64,000 bases of DNA from NCBI GenBank assembly GCA_025617745.1, contig CM046859.1:24986006-25050005 (forward strand), written 5' to 3'. Under the pieces are notes generated by a model. That model did no database searches and was not told the origin of the DNA. It saw only the letters and a program-made list of their open reading frames with translations. The position numbers and the translations under genes are program-made. Position 1 is the first letter of the stretch. Every line of letters starts with the position of its first letter. This stretch comes from Heliocidaris erythrogramma. Lineage: Eukaryota > Echinodermata > Echinoidea > Camarodonta > Echinometridae. Of this stretch, positions 36,720 through 46,739 are shown piece after piece.

Positions 36720-37440
36720 TATGGGTGTGAGGTTATCTACAATAACCTTGCAGCAAGTGCCCCCAATGATACATGAAGTTATTTGCCCCAAAATTTCCTA
36801 AAATCATTTTTAAAAACTCAACAAAGACAAATAATTATTTCAACACAGCAAAAAAAAAAAAATCAAAAAACAAAGTTGTCACATTGATCTCGAAAATCGG
36901 AGTGTCAATCTGTGACAATCACCATTGCGCACTCGCAGTAGTGCTTCAACATGTGAGAAAATACTGTTCGCGATCGTTCTCGATATAATATTCTCGTTTT
37001 TTTTCATCAGAAAATATTCAAATCGTAAAATTCATCCTCCTTTACGCAAGTTTATGAATTTTTATTGCAGTTTAATTAAGGTTCGTGAGATTATCTTACG
37101 TGGGATTTGTAATATTTTTATCGAAATACGGTGAAACAACAAAGTTATCAACTTGACTGCATTTGAATGCAGAGCTCCGCTGCTGAGTTGGGACCTACGT
37201 GCGCGTGCGTTCGCTATATAGTATTTTGTTCGCCTCGATTTACTTGCGAAACCCCGTTGACAACATGGCAAATTGGGGTTAATTTAATATAAATCTTGGA
37301 CTATTTCAAAACTCAGATATGCCTACGTGTAGGTGCACTATATTAAGTATCTGATAATCATTACATTCTGTGTATTTTCTTTTCATTTACGCCTTCATAT
37401 TTAAAATTTCGGGTTGGGGTCAGGTACCTCACCTGAACGT
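36720..37440. other. Spacer possibly holding the CFAP57 upstream exon
   Basis: Nothing coding is recognised. A GTTGACAACATGGCAAAT string at 37255-37272 resembles a degraded RFX X-box, the usual ciliary promoter motif, but the match is weak. Confidence 0.3.
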
Positions 37441-37466
37441 CCATAGGGACCACTCAGGGCTACATT

Positions 37467-38115
37467 ACTGTAAATAGTTGGTATCTTATGTCGCATGTAC
37501 TAAAGGTATGGGGGGAAAATAAGATAAATATTTTAAATACTTGCTTTCAAATTCAGCCCTTAAAAATCTCACTCCTACTTCAAATGGCCGTTAGGAAGAA
37601 CTTTTGATATTTTCAGCAAAATCTTGTCCAAAACTGGAGAAATCCCCGCCGATTTGTTTCGTGATCACGTGTTGTTTACATACTGCCGATGTCTTAGACT
37701 AAATTTTTTGTCCACGAAGAAACTCGGGATCGCAAGTGTACATCGATCTTTACACCAAAAATCGCACACCAAAAATCGCGACTTTTTCGTGTACGCCATA
37801 GGGACTGAATTTTTAAGGACAAAACTCTTTTGGGGAGATGTCAGCGCTGGCGGCGACCAGGAAATGTATACAATGACTCTTATAGCTCGTTTCGCGAGAA
37901 TCAACAGTAAATTACGGATTTCATTTTTGGAAATATCTTTTCCAACAAAAGGCAACATCGGTGAGTTGAATTTATTGTATTTCTTGGATATTTTTGGGTC
38001 GGTTTTTGTAAATTAAATGCCGATTTTGAGTGAATGTTGGTGACTTTTGTGCAGTGGTATTTTAAAAAGTTGAGGTGTATGACTGCCTACATTCTACACA
38101 CGAAGTATAGGAATG
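37467..38115 (+). repeat. R2 repeat, copy a
   Basis: First of several copies of a roughly 650-bp repeat (others in 44930-46716). It contains a frame open in most copies, with residues such as TGEIPADLFRD and TEFLRTKLFWGD, but copies differ mostly by replacement changes, so coding is doubtful. Confidence 0.8.
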
Positions 38116-38298
38116 TGTCTAGCTCTATGAGTGATAGGGACATTGATTAAGCTCACTCGATGCCTATGGGAGACTTCCGTCTGTCTTAGAGGAGAACCTC
38201 TAAAGTCAGAAAATGTTATAAAACTCCTCCAAACAGACAGATTTTTCTGTCTATTTTGGTACCAGCTAGAATAGTAGAAAGATCATCATCAAATTTAA

Positions 38299-38425
38299 CC
38301 ACTCAAAGGTACACGCCATTGCCGACTGTGTAGTAACGCAGCCAACACACATCCCATACCTAAACTGCATCACTGTGCATTTTTGGCTATATTTAATTGA
38401 AACTCATATATTGCAGTTTACTTAA
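38299..38425 (+). repeat. R1 repeat, left fragment interrupted by a transposon
   Basis: Begins CACTCAAAGGTACACGCC and matches 44115-44240. It continues at 43099 on the far side of the 4.67-kb element. Confidence 0.85.
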
Positions 38426-38756
38426 AGGTCCCCTTTTATGGAATTACAAAGGAACTTCATTTAATAGACTTTTCTACTGTGAATTCAGATCTGTCAATCA
38501 TATTACCTGAATTCCATTCATTAATCTGTAACCTTGAAAATAAAAAAATAACTGGGAACGCCCCTAAAAATTTTGGAAAATCGGTCCAGCGATCGATGAC
38601 GTCATGTGACGTCACCCACAGAACGCTTGACTCACACAAGCTGGATCGAGTATCGATGTGTGTGTTATGGCTATTGAGCTTCGTGTAGATCCCTTCGACT
38701 TCGTGCCATTTCAGCACTTCATTTTAGCTTTTTAAAGACAAAATCCTACATCAACG

Positions 38757-40148
38757 ATGGCATCATCTTCTTCAGCCAGGACACTTATTCAGGATCAGAT
38801 ATATCTGATTTGGAGCATCAAGTCCCAGAAGAAATTGAAGAGGAATTAGGGGCCCGGCCGTATACTATGTTTGACTTTGAAGTTTGAGCCAGACATGGCT
38901 GATTCTGGGCAAGATTCTGATGATGACAGAGACGTCCCTGATTTTAATAACGGAGAGGATATCGACGGGAGACTTTGGAATAACAACTGGTAATTATTTT
39001 TTGATAATAAATTACCGATTAAAGTTTTATGAATCTTGTTTACGCTTGCAAATTGCCCGAGCTGATACTTCGCTGATCGAGGCAGTGAGCTCGATGTGCG
39101 GCCGGGGTACCGTACACGCCGCGCCGTTTGGTTGTTCGCCTGCTGACCCTGCCTGGACTTGCGCTTGGGCAGTTTTACTGGTGCATGGGGTGGTAGCGTT
39201 TGATTCTAGTAAATTCTAACATTGATTTCCAGAAAACTCTTAGCTCTCCTGTTATCTTGCTTGTTTTCTTTGTGCTGCTACACTAAGTAAGTGTAGGTAC
39301 CGTTATAGTTGACAATAGATATGATCTTCTTCTTCTTCTTCTCCACCCAGGGTTTCATCCAGTGTGTCTGCATGGAGCGGTATGTGATGGAAACTGCTTA
39401 CTATTTGTATCGACAGCAGTATGGCGGACAGGCAAGGCAGGATGCAACTGAAAATCAGTGAGTACACCATATTTTTTGTTTTAATCCTTACTGCAGTATT
39501 CCTGTATTATAAAAGCAGTTTGGATGCAAAATGCCAATTTGGCTCCTTATGAAATTAATATTACGATATTCTATAAAAGAAAATAATGTTTTAGCCTTAA
39601 TGTAAATAGAGGAAGATTATCTTCTATTGTTTATTTGTGAAGTTCAAAGTAAAAGTTACCTCACTATCACCTACATCATAGACTACACTGTGCATTGTTT
39701 TGAAGTTGTCTAATCATAGTTTCCTTTGTACTCTTAAAAAAAAATCTTTTATAGGAAAGCCAGGCAGGGCAGGACGTGTTCCTCTCCCATCTTGTGCCGT
39801 GACAAGAATCCGTGCAGCATTTCCATCAGAACCATTGGCGGATCCAGGGGGCACAGCCGGCCCGGTCCCCCCCCCCCTTTTGGAAGAGAAGTATGATTTT
39901 TTTTGTTGCTTGTCAGGGAATTATGGAGGGGAAACTGGACCCCAATAACCCCTTACTGAGCGATTTTTGAAGGTTTGGCGAATTTCTTTTTTTGCCCCCC
40001 CCTCCCCCCCCCCCTCACTGAGCGACTTTTCGAGAAGCAGGCGAGACCAGAAAAATACGGGTCTACCTTTTGACAAACTTTCATTTTTGTGCCCCCTCTT
40101 TTACTCAATCCTGGATCAGAACAGAACAGGGGCTTTGAAGAGGCGTAG
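38757..40148 (+). pseudogene. Broken gene resembling the P2X7 cytoplasmic (ballast) domain
   Basis: Three exon-like blocks: 38757-38989 (acidic, with DISDLEHQVPEEIEEELG and RPYTMF, ending GRLWNNNW before a GTAATT donor), 39351-39457 (GFIQCVCMERYVMETAYYLY, flanked by TTCTCCACCCAG and GTGAGT) and from 39755 (RVPLPSCAVTRIRAAFPSE). These match the order seen in invertebrate proteins with a P2X7 C-terminal ballast-type domain. There are defects. The first block carries a one-base frame change near 38793 and a 13-bp tandem duplication near 38870-38890. The zinc-binding exon with the CxC and CC cysteines is not visible between the first two blocks. A MITE interrupts the last exon at 39833-40114. Beyond the MITE the frame resumes as QNRGFEEA and stops at 40146-40148. 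Identification rests on remembered family features, so it is moderately sure. Confidence 0.6.
39833..40114 (+). mobile_element. Poly-G MITE inserted in the ballast-like pseudogene
   Basis: Starts CATTGGCGGATCCAGG and carries the family's poly-C block and TCAATCCTGG end; the right terminus is shortened. ATCAGAAC flanks it at 39825-39832 and 40115-40122, an 8-bp target duplication as in hAT elements. Confidence 0.8.
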
Positions 40149-41514
40149 ACCTACATACAATTTTGCTGTTATCTTTTCCCCCACCTTGTCAAGATCTATG
40201 TTTACAGAAAATATATGTTTTACTTCCACCTTATTACTGAGATTTTTATTACTGTTCTAAGATAGATTTTCAAAGATATTTTTTTTAAATTGGAAATATT
40301 CCCTGCATTTTACCTCTTTAGGGTATTTTCTTTTCAAAGTTTACTGTATGTATATATATTTTTTTAACCTTTGCAAAAAAAATCAAAAGGGAGGGCAGCT
40401 CTGTGGAACTTTAATTTAAGCTATGCAACCATTATTCTCATATTTTTTTTTACTGGGGCTTGGATATGACATGCACAAATCTCAACATTATGCAAAGGTG
40501 ATAGTAGAATTGAACATTTTAAAAATATTTATGTATCAGAACTGTTGTTCCATCAGTGTAAAAATTTACACAAAGTCATTATTTGAAAGGAAAAAATACT
40601 CAGTACTAATGACTGGCAAACATCTTTTATTTAATCGGGTCATTCATGTGATCATCATTATTGTTGCTTCACATCATATTTCTTTTCAAATTGACATTAT
40701 TTTTTCTACAGATTTTTTTTTCTTCTTTCATTTGATTTATTGTTGTATTTATTATTATGTACTTATATATGTTGGTCTAGTTGTTAACTTGATAACGCTT
40801 AGATAGCATATACATTTATCATGTATATAACTGTTTATAAGAAATGTTAAAAATGCTAGTACGTCATTGTTCAGTCTATCTTTTCATGATATTTAATTCC
40901 TATACATGGATATCAGTTTCCCTGAAAGTTGGGTTTATTACATGAGGGTGTGCTACACTGACAATGTGGTAAAAATTTTATTGCTGTTTTTGCTTCAAGT
41001 ATCAGAGGAAAAGAGGAGTCTAGGAGGCTTATTTTGAATATTCACTTTCACTGTCAAATAAAATTGGAATTGGGTAACTGAGTTCACATCTAAGTATTTG
41101 CCCAGAGCATTTTTTGTAATTGATGTTGTAAAGATGCATGTATCTCAGTCAAGAATGATAACTCTATTGTTAATGGCATATGAGGTCTGTTATTTTTTAT
41201 GGCATTTGTTGTTTAATTTGTTAATGAAACACACTTTGGAAGCTAATCAGTTTTGTTTGTTTTGTTTTGTTATTTTTTTTTTCGGGGGGGGGGGGTGGGC
41301 ATTCTATTGAATTTTTGATGTTCAATTGTAAGACAACCATTTCCTGGATACAACATCTGTATCTACATTTTTCCAGAAGTAATAATATATTTCAAATCAA
41401 TTGAATATTTTTGTCATATCTGGAAGAGCTCAAACACATTTACTATGCAAGGTTTGTCGTGAATGAAACTAACAATTGAAAAGAAAGGTATGAGTGCGGG
41501 AATGAGATCAAAAC

Positions 41515-42025
41515 CAACAATTGGCAGAATGGAAAAAGAGAGATAAAAAGTTGAGAGGAGATGTGTGTAATTGGAGAATATTGGGCAAAAAGAAGGAGAA
41601 AGGGAGACAGAAAGCACAAGAGAAGAAATAGTGAAAAAGAGAGGGAATCACTGGGGGAAAAAGGGAGAGATAAAAAAGTTGAGGGAAGATGTGTGAAAGT
41701 GGAGAATTTTGGGCATAAAGAGGGAGAAATGGAGGGAAAGCACAAGGGAAGAAATAGAGAGAGAGGGAATCATTGGGGGAAAAAGGGAGAGATAAAAAAG
41801 TTGAGGGAAGATGTGTGAAAGTGGAGAATTTTGGGCATAAAGAGTAAGAATTGAAGTGAAAGCACAAGGGGAGAAATATAGAGAGAGGGAATCATTTGGG
41901 GAAAAAAGAGAAAAAGTTGAGGGAAGATGTGTGTAAGTGGAGAATTTTGGGCATAAAGAGGGAGAAAGGGAGGGAAAGCACAAGAGAAGAAATGGTGAAA
42001 GAGAGAGAGGGAATCATTGGAAAAC
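41515..42025. repeat. 122-bp purine-rich tandem array
   Basis: About 4.2 units with period 122 bp (GAGGGAATCA recurs at 41641, 41763, 41885 and 42007). The plus strand is almost pure purine, giving open frames on both strands that are not genes. Confidence 0.9.
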
Positions 42026-42203
42026 AGATTTTCTGTCAAATGAACTACATGTATAAGGTAGAGAAGTAGGAATCAACCTGTACCTGTGATGTATACCCCT
42101 TTTTCCTGCCGAAGGAGGGGGGGGGGGGGGGGTTGTAGGTTGAAAATTGCCCGTTACATTTTCACTACATTCAGGGTGGTAACAAAAATCAATATTAAAT
42201 ATA

Positions 42204-42377
42204 CGGTGGAAACTTAGTATAACGAGGTCCTTGGGACTATTAAAATTACCTGGTTAAATCCAGAATCTTGTTATATCAGTTTAAAAAAAAAAGAATATAA
42301 AGAGTTGAGACCAAAATATTGCCTTGTTATATCAGGAATATTGTTGTATCAGACCTCTTTATACTGAGTTTCCACTC
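42204..42377. mobile_element. Tc1/mariner- or pogo-like MITE with TA target
   Basis: Ends TGGAAACTTAGTATAACGAG and the complement of TGGAAACTCAGTATAAAGAG, flanked by TA at 42202-42203 and 42378-42379. The 174-bp element is nested in the 4.67-kb transposon. Confidence 0.7.
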
Positions 42378-42545
42378 TACCATGATAAACATTTTTATAA
42401 CACTCTTTATGGAGAAAGATCTTTTTCTTCATCAAGAACAAAAAAAAAAAATTTTTAATAGTAAAGACCAATTGAGAGAGGTGCTTGTGAGGTAAAGCTC
42501 AGAGTCGCCAAATTTCATATTGATACATGTATGATCAAACTTGTT

Positions 42546-42782
42546 TCAGGGACGGCCTCTTCTTGATGCCATACGCAGCCCCGTGCTATCGACGAAGTCC
42601 TCCGCACAAAAGTGCTCGGAGCACACAACACTGTGCTCACTCGGCCCCTTCCAATGGGCGCGAGTTAATTTTACTTTTGCGGTCCATTTCCTTCTTATAT
42701 TTGGGTCTTTAGGGAATAAATGTAGACTGACACCCTCCTTTGTGGTGTTACTGCAACCTGCAACAACGCAGCGTTGCGGCAT
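42546..42782 (-). CDS. THAP-domain protein (transposon-borne)
   Basis: A 78-residue ORF with a near-complete C2CH THAP zinc finger: CVVAGC near residues 5-10 and CSEHF near 54-58, with the conserved Trp and a late FPKD-type block between them. THAP domains bind DNA and occur in P-element and Kolobok-type transposases and their domesticated relatives. It ends at a stop right after SRRGRP. It is short of the usual AVPTF box, so it may be the first exon of a longer protein or a truncated remnant. It reads inward from the right terminus of the 4.67-kb element. Confidence 0.7.
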   Translation of the reverse strand: MPQRCVVAGCSNTTKEGVSLHLFPKDPNIRRKWTAKVKLTRAHWKGPSEHSVVCSEHFCAEDFVDSTGLRMASRRGRP

Positions 42783-43098
42783 ACTTTTTAAGAGGTGGTT
42801 TTACGAGGTGGTATACACAGCAGCAAGTTAGTTTGCACATGTAATACATAGGCAATATTGTAAACAAGCATCGGCAATGTCGGTTTGTGACGTCACACGT
42901 CAATCATGCTCGCGGAACGAGAATTCAGGGTTTAAAAGGGGGCGGAGCTTAAGAGACTGTTTTGGACATGAATACCTGGGGGAAATATTATTTTAAAAAT
43001 ATTTTGATACGTATTTATTGCAAACGGATGTGATTTTTCAATTTAGATGAGATGCATGTACAAAATACCAAGAATTATAATTTCATAAAAGGGGACCT

Positions 43099-43335
43099 TT
43101 AAATCCAAATACTTATGTTGAATAATTTTGTGACCTTTGAAGAGGGTTTCCTGAAATTTTGGGTCCTTTTTGTCGATAACTGCTATCGAGACTGTCCCGT
43201 CAGCATCCAGTTTGTATTTTTCACGATTATGATGAAGGGAGCCCTCAGCGCTCGTAGTAGTACCGGCGCGATCGGTTCGTCGATCTCCTACGAAGACCTG
43301 GAAGGGCCAAACTGACGACGTAAAAAAATAAAAAA
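43099..43335 (+). repeat. R1 repeat, right fragment
   Basis: Continuation of R1 after the transposon. It matches 44240-44430 and, inverted, 44580-44740. It holds a short frame, unrecognised, ending SSISYEDLEGPN, also present in the inverted copy. Confidence 0.8.
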
Positions 43336-44093
43336 TATTACGTACGTACGTAATATTTTTTATTTTTTTACGTCGTCAGTTTGGCCCTTCCAGGTCTTCG
43401 TAGAATAGCTTGTGTGCGTAACATTCTGCGTACGTATCTACGGTGCGTAACCATGTAGAGCGGCCTCACTAGTGCGCAACATACTGAGAGCAGTCGTCAT
43501 CCGTATGGAGGTGTGGGTAACAAGTACCAAAAAGAGGGCTGTAAATGTAAGTTTTTATAACTTTCTACATTTTGTATCTTAACGAACTGATAACTTAAAA
43601 TCTAAAGAATGATACTTAAGTATCAGTTTGCCCACAAAAACTTCCATTTCAAACAAAATTACATCTGTATCCCCAATACCCAATCTGATCCTAATCACAT
43701 CAGCAAGCAATGGTCATATTGACCATTAGGATCATATACATGTGTGTATACTGGGTATTGGGGATACAGATGTAATTTTGTTTGAAATGGAGGTTTTTGT
43801 GGGCAAACTGATACTTAGGTATCAGTCTATACATATGAATTTACAAGTTCGTTAAGACACAAAATGTAGAAAGTTATAAAAACTTACATTTACAGCCTTG
43901 TTTTTGGTAGTTGTTACACAGACATCGATACGTATGACGACTGCTCTCAATATGTTGCGCACTAGTGAGGCCGCTCTACATGGTTACGCACCATAGATAC
44001 GTACGCAGAATGTTACGCACACAAGCTATTCTACGAAGACCTGGAAGGGCCAAACTGACGACGTAAAAAAATAAAAAATATTACGTACATACG
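43336..44093. mobile_element. Foldback element with about 350-bp arms
   Basis: Reads as a hairpin: the left arm from ACGTACGTAATATTTTTTAT through the CTTGTGTGCGTAAC block pairs with the right arm ending in the complement. The centre lies near 43718 at the palindrome AATGGTCATATTGACCATT. A smaller perfect palindrome with about 58-bp arms spans 43284-43402 at the left edge. Confidence 0.85.
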
Positions 44094-44114
44094 TAATAAT
44101 ACTATGTAGGCCTA

Positions 44115-44912
44115 CCCACTCATAGGTACACGCCATTGCCGACTGTGTAGTAACGCAGCCAACACACATCCCATACCTAAACTGCATCACTGTGCATTTT
44201 TGGCTATATTTAATTGAATATCATATATTGCAGTTTACTTACATCCAAAGAATTGTATTGAATAATAGATGATTAAAACTTACCAGGTTGTTTTGTGACC
44301 TTTGAAGAGGGTTTCCTGAAATTTTGGGTCCTTTTTGTCGATAACTGCTATCGAGACTGTCCCGTCAGCATCCAGTTTGTATTTTTCACGATTATGATGA
44401 AGGGAGCCCTCAGCGCTCGTAGTAGTACGTATTATTATTACGTACGTACGTAGTAATTATTACGTACGTACGTACATAGTATTATTACTATCGTACGTAA
44501 TATTTTTAATTTTTTTACGTCGTCAGTTTGGCCCTTCCAGGTCTTTGTAGGAGATCGACGAACCGATCGCGCCGGTACCAGTACGAGCGCTGAGGGCTCC
44601 CTTCAGCATAATCGTGAAAAATACTAAATGGATGCTCTGACGGGTCTCAATACTACGATAGGTGTTATCGAAAAAAAGGACCCAAAATTTCAGGAAACCC
44701 TCTTCAAACTCAAAGGTCACAAAACAAACTGGTAAGTTTTAATCATCTATTATTCAACATAATTAGGCCTAGGCCTAGTTATATTTAAGTAAACTCCAAG
44801 ATATGGGTTTCACTTAAATATAGCCAAAACTGCACAGTGATACATTTTAGTACCGTACTCACTATTGCCTGCGTTACTACACAGTCGGCAATGGCGTGTA
44901 CCTATGAGTGAT
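44115..44912. mobile_element. R1 foldback element
   Basis: CACTCATAGGTACACGCC at the left and its complement at the right. Arms of about 320-400 bp meet at an ACGTACGT-rich centre (44425-44510). The left arm holds the near-empty site of the 4.67-kb transposon. Confidence 0.85.
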
Positions 44913-44929
44913 CCTAATGGTCAATATCA

Positions 44930-46716
44930 CTCCCGGGTACATTTCTGTAAAATAGTTGGTATTTTCTGTCGCATGTACTAAAGGTATGGGGGGGGGAAAT
45001 AAGATAAATATTTTAAATACTTGCTTTCAAATTCAGCCCTTAAAAATCTCACTCCTACCTCAAATGGCCGTTAGGAACACTCCCGGGTACATTTCTGTAA
45101 AATAGTTGGTATTTTCTGTCGCATGTACTAAAGGTATGGGGGAAAAAATAAGATAAATATTTTAAATACTTGCTTTCAAATTCAGCCCTTAAAAATCTCA
45201 CTCCTACCTCAAATGGCCGTTAGGAAGAACTTTTTATATTTTCAGCAAAATCCAAAGTCAAAATCTTGTCCAAAACCGGAGAAATCCCCGCCGATTTGTT
45301 TCGCGATCGCGTGTTGTTTACAAACTGCCGATGTCTTAGACTAAAATCGGCCAATACAATTTTTGTCCACGAAGAAACTCGGGATCGCAAGCGCACATCG
45401 ATCTTTACGATCGCGCACACAGAAAATCAGAACTTTTCCGTGTACGCCATAGGGACCGAATTTTTGAGGACAAAACTCTTTTGGGGAGATGTCGGCGCCC
45501 GCGGCGACCAGGAAATGTACACAATGACTCCGATAGCTCGTTTCGCGAGAATCAACAGTAAATTACGGATTTGATTTTTGAAAATATCTTTTCCAACATT
45601 GGTGAGTTGAATTTATTGTATTTCTTGGATATTTTGGGGTCGGTTTTTGAAAATTAAATGCCGATTTTGAGTGAATATTGGTGACTTTTGTGCAGTGGTG
45701 TTTTAAAAAGATGAGGTGTATGACTGCCTACATTATACACACGAAGTATAGGAATGTAGCTATGAGTGGTTAGGAAGAACTTTTGATATTTACAGCAAAA
45801 TCCAAAGTCAAAATCTTGTCCAAAACCGGAGAAATCCCCGCCGATTTGTTTCGCGATCGCGTGTTGTTTACAAACTGCCGATGTCTTAGACTAAAATCGG
45901 CCAATATAATTTTTGTCCACGAAGAAACTCGGGATCGCAAGGGCACATCGATCTTTACGATCGCGCACACAGAAAATCGGAACTTTTCCGTGTACGCCAT
46001 AGGGACCGAATTTTTGAGGACAAAACTCTTTTGGGGAGATGTCAGCGCCCGCGGCGACCAGGAAATGTACACAATGACTCCGATAGCTCGTTTCGCGAGA
46101 ATCAACAGTAAATTGCGGATTTCATTTTTGTAAATATCTTTTCCAACATTGGTGAGTTGAATTTATTGTATTTCTTGGATATTTTGGGGTCGGTTTTTGA
46201 AAATTAAATGCCGATTTTGAGTGAATATTGGTGACTTTTGTGCAGTGGTGTTTTAAAAAGATGAGGTGTATGACTGCCTACATTATACACACGAAGTATA
46301 GGAATGTACCTATGAGTGGTCAATATCACTCATAGGTCCCTATGGCGTACACGGAAAAGTTCCGATTTTCTGTGTGCGCGATCGTAAAGATCGATGTGCC
46401 CTTGCGATCCCGAGTTTCTTCGTGGACAAAAATTATATTGGCCGATTTTAGTCTAAGACATCGGCAGTTTGTAAACAACACGCGATCGCGAAACAAATCG
46501 GCGGGGATTTCTCCGGTTTTGGACAAGATTTTGACTTTGGATTTTGCTGTAAATATCAAAAGTTCTTCCTAACGGCCATTTGAGGTAGGAGTGAGATTTT
46601 TAAGGGCTGAATTTGAAAGCAAGTATTTAAAATATTTATCTTATTTTCCCCCCCATACCTTTAGTACATGCGACAGAAAATACCAACTATTTTACAGAAA
46701 TGTACCCGGGAGTGGT
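44930..46716. repeat. R2 repeat array: direct and inverted copies
   Basis: A short partial copy at 44930-45075, a full copy at 45076-45768, a tandem copy at 45770-46318 (offset 549 bp) and an inverted copy at 46322-46716. Junctions carry CACTCCCGGGTACA or CACTCATAGGT and a GGTCAATAT motif. Open frames exist on both strands in each copy. Confidence 0.9.
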
Positions 46717-46739
46717 CAATATGACCATTGCTTGCTGAT

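Larger units (their letters stand above)
38426..43098. mobile_element. Kolobok-like DNA transposon with TTAA target duplication
   Basis: Terminal inverted repeats AGGTCCCCTTTTATGGAATT at the left and the complement of AGGTCCCCTTTTATGAAATT at the right. Flanks are TTAA at 38422-38425 and 43099-43102. Removing the 4,673 bp restores continuity with the R1 copy at 44231-44250, which reads TTAC at that site. TTAA duplication plus a THAP ORF fits the Kolobok superfamily; piggyBac is an alternative. Cargo: a broken P2X7-ballast-like gene at the left and a THAP ORF at the right, convergent. No transposase core is recognisable, so the copy is probably internally deleted or decayed. Confidence 0.75.

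Noticed and set aside
41443-42039. Several overlapping minus-strand frames of 89-119 residues
   Set aside because: They come from the 122-bp purine-rich tandem array and repeat the same low-complexity peptide.
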